35,775 bases of DNA from GSA-30 sp036384435 (GCF_036384435.1 NZ_DASVMI010000138.1:1-35775); one strand, 5' to 3'; shown: positions 16,622-24,960, counted from the stretch's first letter. Notes: generated by a model from the sequence alone, not told the origin. Numbers and translations are program-made.

Positions 16622-17637
16622 GCGATGGCTCCCTGCGGCGCAAAGACCGGCGCCAGGCTGGTGATGACGCTGCCTTGCCAATGTGGCGCGCCGAAGGCGC
16701 TGGCCGGCACGGCCAGCCAGCCATGGTCGCGCAACACGACCTCCGCCGGCAGATCGACCGCGAAGAAATACGTGTGCTCGATGCCGCGCGAAGATGGCAG
16801 CACGCGGGCACGCCGCAAGGCCTCGGGCATCATGTCCAGCATCCGGCGTTGGCGCTCGCGCAGTTCGGCCGCCACCTGGCTTGGCTTGTCCGCGTCGTGC
16901 AGCAGCGCGTACTCGGCGCGGCGCAATTGCAACTGCGTGGGCGCGGCTTTGCGGAATACCGGCTCCAGCCATGCATGATGCTCGCCAAGCAGGGCCACGC
17001 CAAAGGTGCGCGGAGCGAGCCAGCCCTTGGTCAGCGAATGCAGCACGATGGCCTGCCCGGTCTCGTACAGCGCACGCGTGGTTGCATGCAGCGGTGTGTC
17101 TAGATCGTAGACCGTGTCGATGATGACATTGCGCTCCGGTGACCCGGCCAGCCAGGTGCGTAACGCCGCGATCTCGTCCTCCCCCAGGTAACGGCCCAGC
17201 GGCTTGAGCGGGTTGGCTACCAGCAGCACTTCCTCGCCAGAACCGGCCGGCTCCTGCGGAAACAGCGGCAGCGGCAAGGTGTCGTACGTGCGCGGTTCGA
17301 TACCGGCAGCACGCGCCAGTTCGCCATAGACCGGATAGATATCGCTGGGCAGCCACACGACAGCGCCACGGCGCGCCAGTTCGTCGAAGATCAATGCCAG
17401 TGCGTGACGCACGCCACCGCATACCAGCGCACGCCGCGACCACTGCGTCGGATAGCCGTAGCGTGCCAGCCAAGCCCGGGCAAGATCGCAGCGATAGATG
17501 CGGCGCTCGTCGACGGGCGGCACCGGCATGGCCAGGTGCGCCAGCGCGCCGTAGACGTTGGTCTCGCCGCCATCGATGGGCGCTGTGCCATCGAGGATGT
17601 GCTGGCGACGCCAGACCTGGAAATGCTCGAAATTCAT
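16618..17637 (-). CDS. PLP-dependent fold-type I enzyme (aminotransferase class I/II-like)
   Basis: 339 residues, short compared with the usual 380-430. Cofactor-site residues are all visible: a GGVRHAL phosphate-binding turn at 74-80, ANPLKPLG at 141-148 in place of the usual NPxNPTG, D174 and Y177 (IIDTVYD), the SLTK lysine K204, and APR with R210. The family includes transaminases but also ACC synthase and SbzP-type enzymes that use SAM as amino substrate. Given its place between a radical SAM protein and a methyltransferase, downstream of NAD-synthesis genes, a reaction other than plain transamination deserves consideration. TGAGG precedes the start 3 nt after the radical SAM gene. Confidence 0.88.
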   Translation of the reverse strand: MNFEHFQVWRRQHILDGTAPIDGGETNVYGALAHLAMPVPPVDERRIYRCDLARAWLARYGYPTQWSRRALVCGGVRHALALIFDELARRGAVVWLPSDIYPVYGELARAAGIEPRTYDTLPLPLFPQEPAGSGEEVLLVANPLKPLGRYLGEDEIAALRTWLAGSPERNVIIDTVYDLDTPLHATTRALYETGQAIVLHSLTKGWLAPRTFGVALLGEHHAWLEPVFRKAAPTQLQLRRAEYALLHDADKPSQVAAELRERQRRMLDMMPEALRRARVLPSSRGIEHTYFFAVDLPAEVVLRDHGWLAVPASAFGAPHWQGSVITSLAPVFAPQGAIA

Positions 17638-17640
17638 GCC

Positions 17641-18966
17641 TCAGATCTCTTCGTGCAACTGGCTGGCACGATCTTCAAGGGATACATAACAGCGGCCATC
17701 GGCCAGGACATTCCAACTGCGCGCCACGCCATGGCTGCGTTCCCAGAACAGGCTCGGTTCGGTATAGGCGGCGATACGCAGTGATCGGCCCTTCCAGTTG
17801 CCGCCATAGACCGGGGCGCCCCAGGGCAGGCGCTCGTGCAGCGTGAAACCCTGCTCGTGGGCAAAGTCGGTCACCAAAGACAGCGAGACCTGGTGGGCGC
17901 GACTCCAGGCATTGGCCTGGCGATCGTGATAGAGCGATTCGGCACTGGTGGAGACATAAAGCTCCTTGAAGCAGATCTCCGGCACACCCTGCGCAACCGC
18001 CCAATCCAGATAACTGACCAAGGTGTCACGATCCTGCACGCCGCCCTGCTGAAGCACGCAGATCAGCCGCAGCCGCAACAGGGGCCACCGGACGCGATGC
18101 TCGTGCCAGCTCGCCAGAAGCTGTGCTACCGGCGTGGCCAGTTGCATCAGTTCCAGGTTCCGGGCGTCGTCGAAGTGATGGCGCGAGATGGCCAGTACGC
18201 GCAAGCCGGCATCGTGCAGGGCTTGCAGTCGCTCGATGCGCCCGGCCTCGGGTGCAACGGCCAATACGTGGCCATTGGTGATCAGTACGACCTTACTAAA
18301 TCGCGCACCGCTCTCGGCGACCAGTCGCTCCAGTGAATGGCGTGGCAGCAGGGTGGGTTCGCCACCGCCGGTGATCACGGCACGCTCGGCGCCTTCCGCG
18401 CGCGCGCGATCAAGCCAGTACGCCACCTTGTCCCAATCGACACGCACCTGCGACTGGTCGCTGGAAATGGAGGCCTTGGAAAAGCAGAACGCACAGCGTG
18501 CCTGACAGGCCATGGCGATCGGTAGAAAGGATACGCTGCGCGGGACGATGTCGGCGAAATCATGGAAGGCCGACTGCAACATGCGCAGCGAATCGGCCAT
18601 CGCGTCCTCCGCTTCGATCGGGCGCAGCGTGTGACCATCCTCGGCCAGTTCATGCAGGCCAGCCAGCGCGATGCGATCGGACTGCACGAAGCGGCCTTTG
18701 CCGTTGCGAGTGTTTTCATGCAGTACTTCGCTATCGACCTCGGTCCGCAACACGATCAGGCGATTACCATCCAAGGCCAGCTTGTGCAGCAGTGGCGTGG
18801 CTTTGGCGATGCCAATGGCCAGCTCTTCGTGCCGCAGCAGGAAAAACCGATCCGGATAGGTGCTTTCCGGAATGCCGGCCTTGGAATAGCTCAAGGCGTA
18901 CTTGTCAAAGCCACGTGCGAAATTGGAAAGCACCGCGACGTGGTAAAGCGTTTCCCTGTGTGCCAT
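17641..18966 (-). CDS. Radical SAM protein of unknown reaction
   Basis: 441 residues. The [4Fe-4S] motif CQARCAFC gives C154, C158 and C161 (CxxxCxxC). The SAM-binding GGGEP sits at 200-204, with strand VVLITNGH afterwards. About 150 residues precede the cluster motif, an N-terminal domain (YHVAVLSNFARGFDKYALSYSK) not recognised. No cysteine-rich SPASM or twitch ending is present; isolated cysteines occur in LICVL, EICFKE and GRCYVS. It begins 15 nt after the phosphoribosyltransferase, with GAGGA 12 nt upstream of the ATG. The substrate is unknown; the operon suggests a nicotinamide- or nucleotide-derived small molecule or an amino acid. Confidence 0.88.
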   Translation of the reverse strand: MAHRETLYHVAVLSNFARGFDKYALSYSKAGIPESTYPDRFFLLRHEELAIGIAKATPLLHKLALDGNRLIVLRTEVDSEVLHENTRNGKGRFVQSDRIALAGLHELAEDGHTLRPIEAEDAMADSLRMLQSAFHDFADIVPRSVSFLPIAMACQARCAFCFSKASISSDQSQVRVDWDKVAYWLDRARAEGAERAVITGGGEPTLLPRHSLERLVAESGARFSKVVLITNGHVLAVAPEAGRIERLQALHDAGLRVLAISRHHFDDARNLELMQLATPVAQLLASWHEHRVRWPLLRLRLICVLQQGGVQDRDTLVSYLDWAVAQGVPEICFKELYVSTSAESLYHDRQANAWSRAHQVSLSLVTDFAHEQGFTLHERLPWGAPVYGGNWKGRSLRIAAYTEPSLFWERSHGVARSWNVLADGRCYVSLEDRASQLHEEI

Positions 18967-18981
18967 GGCGCTATGCCGTCC

Positions 18982-20409
18982 TCACGTTCCCTGCCGCAGC
19001 TGGCTGCGCGCACGCACCTCGTCGAAGTGCCAGTCGCGTACCAGCTTGCCGTTTTCCCACACCACCTGCATCGCATGCTCCCAGTCTGCAGGCAATGCGA
19101 GGTCTTCGATCGTTTCAACCTCGGGCGGTACCGCGACGGTCTTGTAGTTCCCGTTTTCGCGATGGCGCAGGAGGGTCAACCGGCCGCGCTGTGAGACCTT
19201 GCCCGCATCGGTCACCGGCGCCTTGAACACGTCGATCCAGCGGCCGTCGATGCGCGCGGCCGAACACTTGAGCGCGAATTTCTGCGTATCGCGATTCATG
19301 TGCTGTAACAGGGCGCCGCCCATGCCGAAGGCGATATTGTCTGCCGCATAGCCGGCCTCGGTAATACGTTCGAGTATCGCGCGAATGCTCACCGGATTCA
19401 CGCCATCGCCCTGGATCAGGCGCACGTGGTTGAGCAGCTTGTAGCCACGTCCGTTGACCGTACTGCCGAAGGCTTCATCCAGCAGGGTCAGGCACTTGTG
19501 CACCACCTCGACCGGATCGCCAGAGTCCGGACGCACCACCAGGGTGGCTCCCGAGGCGATCACCTCGTCGCGCAACGTGCGGCCCCAGTACTCGGTGATG
19601 GCGCGGTAGATGTCATAGCTGTCCGAGACCACCGCCACCAGGCTGCCCGGCTTGGCGAACTGCGCCAGCATGTTGCGATAGGCATCGACCTCGCCGTCGC
19701 GGCCCCAACTGGTGATCGTGCTGTGCTCGGCGGCGGGAATCGAATAACCGGCCATCGGCGCATGGTAGTAACGGCGGGCGGCCAACACACCGGATACCGT
19801 GTCCGTACCCTGGAAATTCACCAGGTGCGCCATGCCGCCCAGTGCGGCCGATTCGAGGCTCGATACACCGCGCGCACCGAAGTCATGCAGTTTGAACGGC
19901 AATTGCCCCGCCGGATCGTCGCTGGTCAGTGCCAGGAACTGGCCGATGATCTGCTTGACCTGCCAGCTCACCGTCGCCACGGTTACCGGATACCAGAGGC
20001 GCAGCAACAGGGTTTCCAGGTAGCTGGGCAGCCAGAACGCCTGCGCATCGGTCGATTCGATGGTCACCAGCGCCTGGTGCGTGGGTACGACCGAGCCCTC
20101 CGGCACCGCCCGGATGCGCAGCGGCAACTTGCCACCATGCGCGTCGACGATGCGACGCCAGCCGGCTTCGTTGAAGGGCTCGCCATGCGCGGCGAAAAAA
20201 TCGCGCGCCTCGTCGACATCGCCGTGGGTCACGCGGCGCGACAAGTATTCTTTAAGGATCGCCTGCAAGCCGAAGAACACCGTGCGATCGTAATCGCCAC
20301 CGCGCGATTCGACGTAGAAGAACGTTTTCTCCGTGCCCGCCGGATACTGCAACCAGTGACTGGCCTTGTAGCTGTCGGTATTGAGGATGAGGTTGTCGAG
20401 ATAATGCAT
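18982..20409 (-). CDS. nadV: Nicotinamide phosphoribosyltransferase (NAMPT/NadV)
   Basis: 475 residues, full length. It converts nicotinamide plus PRPP to NMN, bypassing nicotinamide deamidation. The family residues are in place: YKASHW at 14-19, HDFGARG at 175-181, GTDTVSG around D203, the catalytic His H229 in AAEHST, RPDSGD at 293-298 and IQGDG. The AxAEHST and HDFGxRG blocks match NAMPT rather than nicotinate phosphoribosyltransferases. It lies 57 nt downstream of nadM. Its ribosome site GGAG lies within a hairpin that abuts the ATG, an unusual arrangement (see the separate entry). Together with NadM it forms a two-step route from nicotinamide to NAD. Confidence 0.96.
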   Translation of the reverse strand: MHYLDNLILNTDSYKASHWLQYPAGTEKTFFYVESRGGDYDRTVFFGLQAILKEYLSRRVTHGDVDEARDFFAAHGEPFNEAGWRRIVDAHGGKLPLRIRAVPEGSVVPTHQALVTIESTDAQAFWLPSYLETLLLRLWYPVTVATVSWQVKQIIGQFLALTSDDPAGQLPFKLHDFGARGVSSLESAALGGMAHLVNFQGTDTVSGVLAARRYYHAPMAGYSIPAAEHSTITSWGRDGEVDAYRNMLAQFAKPGSLVAVVSDSYDIYRAITEYWGRTLRDEVIASGATLVVRPDSGDPVEVVHKCLTLLDEAFGSTVNGRGYKLLNHVRLIQGDGVNPVSIRAILERITEAGYAADNIAFGMGGALLQHMNRDTQKFALKCSAARIDGRWIDVFKAPVTDAGKVSQRGRLTLLRHRENGNYKTVAVPPEVETIEDLALPADWEHAMQVVWENGKLVRDWHFDEVRARSQLRQGT

Positions 20410-20456
20410 GACGGAAGCTCCTTCGCGTCGTAAGTGACCGGTGGTCTATCCACCGG
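20410..20456 (-). promoter_or_regulatory. Two hairpins between nadM and nadV, one covering the nadV ribosome site
   Basis: On the minus strand the first stem is CCGGTGG/CCACCGG (20456-20450 with 20444-20438, loop ATAGA). The second is GACG-c-GAAG / CTTC-CGTC (20429-20421 with 20417-20410, loop GAG). It ends directly at the nadV ATG and includes the GGAG ribosome site. There is no T-run, so control of translation or RNA processing is more likely than termination. Confidence 0.5.
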
Positions 20457-20466
20457 CATCAGGGGC

Positions 20467-21516
20467 TCAACCGCGGCCCAGGAAGAATTCGAGGATATGC
20501 AGGTGATCTTCGAACAGTTGCGGTCCCATCTCCAGTGCCTCGCTGACGGTGAACCAGCGCGCCTTGTCCGCGTCGTCGCCGCCCTTGACCGGGGGCAGTT
20601 CGCCAGCAGGGAAATCGAAATGGAACGCGTGCGTGATGGTGCGGCCGCGCTGTGAGCGGTCCGGATGATCGAACACGTTCTGGTTGCGGATCGATCCCTT
20701 GAGCACCGGCAGCGGCAGCTTCAGGCGGGTTTCCTCGCGTAGCTCACGCAGGCAGGCGGCAAGGATCGTTTCGTCCTGCTGCACGAAGCCGCCAGGCAGC
20801 GCCCACAGGCCCTTGCCGGGCTCCGAGCGGCGGCGCACCAGCAACACATGGCCCGAATGCACCACCACGGCATCAACGGTAACGAAGGTCGGCGGGTACG
20901 GGGCCTTGTCCCAGGCAGCCCGGTAGCCCTGGATGAAGCGATATTCGTTGACCAATTGATCGTACGGATGGCCATTGTTACGAAAGGCTTGGAGCATCTC
21001 GAACACTGGCACCGGCAAGTTGGCCTGCATCATGCGCAGCGCACCGCGCCCTTCCTCGCCTGCCGCCTCGAACAGATAGCGCCGCAGCTCCGTGGCCGAC
21101 AGCGTCTCGGTATGGCGCACATCGAGCAGGGGCCACTGTGGAAATTCGCGCAGGTAGTAGCTGCTGGCATCCTTCTCCTGGCCGATCAGGCCAATGCGAG
21201 CATCGGCGGCCCCTTGGTCGGCACGAACTGCCTCGGCCACCGTACGTTGCACGGTCGCCACCCATTGCGCCTCGTTATAGAGGTGATCGCGCAGCGGCAT
21301 GACGATCAGCCGGTCAGCGACGTCTTCAAGCGCGGCACGAATCATCACCGTGCGCTCGGCGACGGTCCAGGGATTGCGGATGGAGCGGGGGGTGTCGGCG
21401 GAACCGACCAGGAAGATCAGCTTCCTGGCGTGGCCCAACGCGTGCCGGGCGACGGCGGCATGGCCGATATGAAAGGGCTCGAAGCGGCCAATGAAGACCA
21501 GGTATTCGAAGTCCAT
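20467..21516 (-). CDS. nadM: Bifunctional NMN adenylyltransferase / Nudix hydrolase (NadM-Nudix)
   Basis: 349 residues. The N-terminal nucleotidyltransferase (1-175) has GRFEPFHIGH at 10-19 (the GxFxPxHxGH ATP site) and LSATELR at 139-145 in place of the ISxTxxR motif. It joins NMN and ATP to NAD. The C-terminal Nudix domain (about 205-345) has a complete box from G243 through E249 to R257-E258 and E261-E262; related fusions act on ADP-ribose-type substrates. GAGGG 6 nt upstream sets the start. It is first gene of the six-gene operon, supplying NAD from the NMN made by NadV. A candidate -10 (CATAAT, 21572-21567 minus) lies in the 104-bp gap above it, with no convincing -35. Confidence 0.95.
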   Translation of the reverse strand: MDFEYLVFIGRFEPFHIGHAAVARHALGHARKLIFLVGSADTPRSIRNPWTVAERTVMIRAALEDVADRLIVMPLRDHLYNEAQWVATVQRTVAEAVRADQGAADARIGLIGQEKDASSYYLREFPQWPLLDVRHTETLSATELRRYLFEAAGEEGRGALRMMQANLPVPVFEMLQAFRNNGHPYDQLVNEYRFIQGYRAAWDKAPYPPTFVTVDAVVVHSGHVLLVRRRSEPGKGLWALPGGFVQQDETILAACLRELREETRLKLPLPVLKGSIRNQNVFDHPDRSQRGRTITHAFHFDFPAGELPPVKGGDDADKARWFTVSEALEMGPQLFEDHLHILEFFLGRG

Positions 21517-21566
21517 GAGAATCCCTCACGGTAAGTTAGTTGCCTCGGGTCTTTCCCGGGGTGGCG

Positions 21567-21572
21567 ATTATG
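21567..21572 (-). promoter_or_regulatory. Candidate -10 of the six-gene NAD operon
   Basis: CATAAT on the minus strand, 51 bases before the nadM ATG, within the only gap (21517-21620) between the PAS-GGDEF-EAL gene and nadM. Upstream hexamers at 17-20 nt are poor matches to -35, so an activator or read-through from the upstream gene is possible. A near-palindrome (CCTCGGG/CCCGGGG, 21543-21560) lies in the predicted leader. Confidence 0.3.
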
Positions 21573-21620
21573 CTACGCCCGCTTTTAAGGGGAGTAAAGT
21601 CGGCCGCGTTGCAGCCAGCC

Positions 21621-24080
21621 TCACAACGACCGCAACGCACGAACCGGCTGCGGCATACCAAACAAATACCCCTGAAACTGATTGCAGCCCTCGGCCATCA
21701 AATACGCCAACTGGCCTTCGGTTTCCACACCTTCGGCGGTAGCCTGAATTTCCAGGCTGCGGCTCATGCCGATGATGGCGCGGATGATCGCCATCGCTTC
21801 ACGACTTTCGTGCATGTCCCGGGTAAACGACTTGTCGATCTTGATCTTGTCGAAGGGGAACGAGCGCAGATAGCTGAGGGAGGAGTAACCGGTACCGAAG
21901 TCGTCCAGGGCGATGCGTACGCCCATCGCCTTCAGGCGCTTGAGTGTCTCGATATTGGCATCGGTGTTTTCCAGCAGCACCGATTCGGTGATTTCAAGCT
22001 CCAGGCGCTGGGGATCCAGGCCCGACGTGGTGAGCGCCGATTCCACCACGCTGACAAAACCGCTGTTACGGAACTGCACAGGCGACAGATTCACCGCCAC
22101 GCTCTGCACGCCATCCCACGTGGCCGCTTCATGGCAGGCTTCGCGCAAGGCGAACGCGCCGATTTCATGAATCAGTCCAGTTTCCTCAGCGATGGGAATG
22201 AACTCAAGCGGCATCACCACGCCCTGGCGTGGATGATGCCAGCGCATCAGCGCCTCGTAGCCGGTGATGCTGCCCCGTTCGCGATCGGTGATGGGCTGGT
22301 AGTACAGCTTCAATTGTGCATCGACAAGGGCTTCGCGCAGGTCGATTTCGATCAGGCGGCGCTTGCGTGCTGTCTCGTCCAGTTCGGGGCGGAAACATTC
22401 AAGCCGGTTACGGCCGTTGCGCTTGGCTTCGTACAAGGCCATGTCGGCATAGCGCAAAAGCTGGTCGGTCGCACTATGGTTGAGCGGTGCCAGGGCGATG
22501 CCCACGCTCACACCCGCAGTCACGGTGTGGCCCTCGATCTGGAATGGTGGCCGCACCACGTCGATGATCCGTAGCGCCGTGTGATAGGCATCGTCCGGGC
22601 GCTTGATGCTCGGCAGCACGATGGCGAACTCGTCACCACCCAGCCGTGCCAGCGTATCCTGCTCGCGCAAGGTCTTGCGCAGGCGCGCAGCCAATTGGCG
22701 CAAAAGCTCGTCGCCGTATTGATGACCCAGGCCGTCATTGACGTTCTTGAAATGATCCAGGTCCAGGCATAGCACCGCCGTGATCAGGCGCTGCGAGGCG
22801 TCACCGCGCAGGACTTCGTTGAGCCGCTGACGAAACAACAGGCGATTGGGCAGGCCCGTCAACGAATCGTGGTGTGCCATGTAGTGGATCTGCGCACTGG
22901 CGTTGAGCTCCTCGGTGACGTCATCGGCGATCGTCATCACGTAGCTGCTACGCGGGTCCTGGCCCCGGATAACCATGCTATTGCTGCGCAGCGTGCGCGT
23001 ACCGTAGCCGGTCCGCACGGCGTCTTCGGTGCGTATCGGCGTCTGCGAGCGCACGGCCGCGTCGACGAGATTGTCGATGTAGGCACTCACTTCTTCGGGC
23101 AGACAATCGCGCGGATGCTTGCCCACCATGTGTTCCTCGCTGCTGCCGAAGAATTTTTCAGCCTGCGTATTGGCCAACATCACTTGCCGCGACACGGCAT
23201 CCTGCACCAGCACGGCGGATGGGATATGCGTCACCACGGTATCGAGGAAGTTCGATAGCGACGCCATTTCCTCACTGTAGCGTTCGGCCAGTTCCTTGGC
23301 CACCACGACCTGCTGCTCACGCTCGCGTCTTTCGGTGACGTCACGCGTGATCTTGGCATAGCCGATCAGCTTATTGTCTTCGTCATGCACGGCATCGATG
23401 ATCACATGCGCCCAGAATGCTGTACCGTCCTTGCGGTAACGCCAGCCCTCGGTCTCGGAGCGACCGGTCTCCCGTGCCGTTTCCAGGCCCCTGGCAGGCA
23501 GGCCGTCGAGCCGATCCTGTTCGGAATAGAAACAGGAAAAATGAAAGCCGATGATCTCGCCTTCCGTATAGCCCTTGGTCCGCTCGGCACCGGCATTCCA
23601 GCTGATTACACGGCCGTCGGGATCGAGCATGTAAATGGCGTAATCGGTGACGCCCTGCACCAGCAGGCGAAAGTAGCGTTCCTGCTCGCTTTGTTCCAGT
23701 TGGCGACGGCGCTGCTCAGTGATATCGCGGGTGATCTTGGCGAAACCGACCAGTTTGCCGTCATCGTCACGCACCGCGTCGATGATCACGTGGGCCCAGA
23801 ACGCCGTGCCATCCTTCCTGTAGCGCCAGCCCTCGGCCTCGAAGCGCCCCGTGGCGCGCGCGGTTTCCAGGCCACGGTCGGGAATGCCCGCCGCGCGATC
23901 TTCCGGCGAATAGAAGCACGAGAAATGCTTGCCGACGATCTCGGCCTGGGTGTAGCCCTTGGCGCGCTCCGCACCAGCATTCCAATTGGCTACGATGCCG
24001 TCCGGTGTGAGCAGGTAGAGCGCATAGTCCACCACGCTCTGCACCAGCAGGCGGTACATCAGGTCGTTGTGGCCGGTCAT
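21621..24080 (-). CDS. PAS-PAS-PAS-GGDEF-EAL cyclic-di-GMP turnover protein
   Basis: 819 residues from the ATG at 24080 (TTGGAG six bases upstream); an in-frame TTG four codons earlier overlaps that ribosome site. Two very similar PAS domains (about 10-123 and 138-251) are followed by a third, divergent one (about 275-390). GGDEF is intact at 481-485 with the inhibitory RxxD site at R472-D475. The EAL domain has EAL at 609-611, N664, E697 in ELEITES, DDFGTGYSSL from 726 and K747/K750. Both catalytic signatures are complete, so it could make or degrade c-di-GMP. No transmembrane segment is seen, so it is cytoplasmic. c-di-GMP activates PgaCD in E. coli, which links it to the nearby pga operon. 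Confidence 0.96.
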   Translation of the reverse strand: MTGHNDLMYRLLVQSVVDYALYLLTPDGIVANWNAGAERAKGYTQAEIVGKHFSCFYSPEDRAAGIPDRGLETARATGRFEAEGWRYRKDGTAFWAHVIIDAVRDDDGKLVGFAKITRDITEQRRRQLEQSEQERYFRLLVQGVTDYAIYMLDPDGRVISWNAGAERTKGYTEGEIIGFHFSCFYSEQDRLDGLPARGLETARETGRSETEGWRYRKDGTAFWAHVIIDAVHDEDNKLIGYAKITRDVTERREREQQVVVAKELAERYSEEMASLSNFLDTVVTHIPSAVLVQDAVSRQVMLANTQAEKFFGSSEEHMVGKHPRDCLPEEVSAYIDNLVDAAVRSQTPIRTEDAVRTGYGTRTLRSNSMVIRGQDPRSSYVMTIADDVTEELNASAQIHYMAHHDSLTGLPNRLLFRQRLNEVLRGDASQRLITAVLCLDLDHFKNVNDGLGHQYGDELLRQLAARLRKTLREQDTLARLGGDEFAIVLPSIKRPDDAYHTALRIIDVVRPPFQIEGHTVTAGVSVGIALAPLNHSATDQLLRYADMALYEAKRNGRNRLECFRPELDETARKRRLIEIDLREALVDAQLKLYYQPITDRERGSITGYEALMRWHHPRQGVVMPLEFIPIAEETGLIHEIGAFALREACHEAATWDGVQSVAVNLSPVQFRNSGFVSVVESALTTSGLDPQRLELEITESVLLENTDANIETLKRLKAMGVRIALDDFGTGYSSLSYLRSFPFDKIKIDKSFTRDMHESREAMAIIRAIIGMSRSLEIQATAEGVETEGQLAYLMAEGCNQFQGYLFGMPQPVRALRSL

Positions 24081-24332
24081 CGTGTTCTCCAAGCGTCCAT
24101 CCTGGCGGCCAGCCGGATTGGATGGCGTCGGGGATTCCTGATGTCGACTTGGAAGGATGGCAATGGAGAGGATATCGGCCCCTGGCGGCTGTGCTTTAAT
24201 CCTTTCCCTGCTTGGCCGATGCGCGTGCGCGGGCCAACTTGCTGCAAGCGGGCTGGGTAAACCGCAGCGTAAAAACGCAGTAACACGTGCGCATTTGCCA
24301 AGGGACCGTCGTGGTGCCGCAAGTGCAACGGA
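24081..24332. other. Gene-free gap upstream of the GGDEF-EAL gene
   Basis: 252 bp between a tetR-type gene and the GGDEF-EAL gene, both on the minus strand. It must hold the latter's promoter if it has one; no convincing hexamer pair, terminator or gene was seen. A short GCGT-AAAA-ACGC inverted repeat is near 24270. Confidence 0.3.
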
Positions 24333-24950
24333 TTATTGACGGACTTGTTCCAGATAGCAGGCCAGCATCGCCTGCAATTCCTCCATGTAGGCATCGCGCG
24401 CGTTTTCTTCCGCGCGTGCCAGCGCGGTGACGTTCTTGAGAACGCTTATCAGCACTGGTGCCATGGCTTGGGCCTTACGGGCGTCGAGCCCCAGTGTGGC
24501 CGCTTGTAGCACGGCGGCAAGGCCTTCGCGCATGGCAGCGCGAAACACCAGGCGCGGCCCCCCATCGCGTGCGTCGATCAGCACCAGCACGCATTGCCGC
24601 TGGTCCTGCAAGGTCTGCATGAAGTCGATCAGCGCCCGGGCCAGATGCAAGCTGCTCATGCCGGCAGCACGATCACGCAGGCGCTCAAGCGCGGCCACCA
24701 CCTGTTGCGCATAGCGATCGAGCAAGGCATCGGCCAGGGACTCCTTGGACGGGAAGAAGCGATACAGCGAACCAATGGCGGTATCGGCACGTGCGGCGAT
24801 CTCGGTCATGGTGGCATCTGCATAGCCCTTCTCGGCGAACACCTGGGCACCCGCATCAAGGATCGCCGCGACGCGCAGACGGCCCCGTTCGCGCTTGGGC
24901 GTACGGGCGACTTCGGACGATTTGATGGCATTTGACTTTTGTGAGGACAT
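24333..24950 (-). CDS. TetR/AcrR family transcriptional regulator 1
   Basis: 205 residues from the ATG at 24950. The helix-turn-helix occupies about residues 28-75 (ILDAGAQVFAEKGYADATMTEIAARADTAIGSLYRFFPSKE), a textbook TetR N-terminus. The C-terminal ligand domain is helical and Ala-rich. The start is uncertain: GAGG lies directly against the ATG with no spacer, so translation may start at the in-frame TTG at 24995 or from a leaderless message. It is divergent from the AbrB-family gene across 107 bp that contain two palindromes, so it most likely represses itself and that transporter-like gene. The ligand is unknown. Confidence 0.9.
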   Translation of the reverse strand: MSSQKSNAIKSSEVARTPKRERGRLRVAAILDAGAQVFAEKGYADATMTEIAARADTAIGSLYRFFPSKESLADALLDRYAQQVVAALERLRDRAAGMSSLHLARALIDFMQTLQDQRQCVLVLIDARDGGPRLVFRAAMREGLAAVLQAATLGLDARKAQAMAPVLISVLKNVTALARAEENARDAYMEELQAMLACYLEQVRQ

Positions 24951-24960
24951 CCTCAACAAT
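24932..24960 (+). promoter_or_regulatory. Promoter candidate for the AbrB-family gene
   Basis: TTGACT at 24932-24937 and AACAAT at 24955-24960 are separated by 17 bp, in the correct orientation for the gene at 25058. The -35 matches consensus in five of six bases and the -10 in four. The divergent tetR start codon lies inside the spacer. Confidence 0.45.

Noticed and set aside
16622..17473. Upstream extension of the methyltransferase frame to 539 codons
   Set aside because: The added part overlaps the PLP enzyme gene in another frame and has Arg/Ala/Gly-rich nonsense composition; the ATG at 16621 with ATGA overlap is the natural start.
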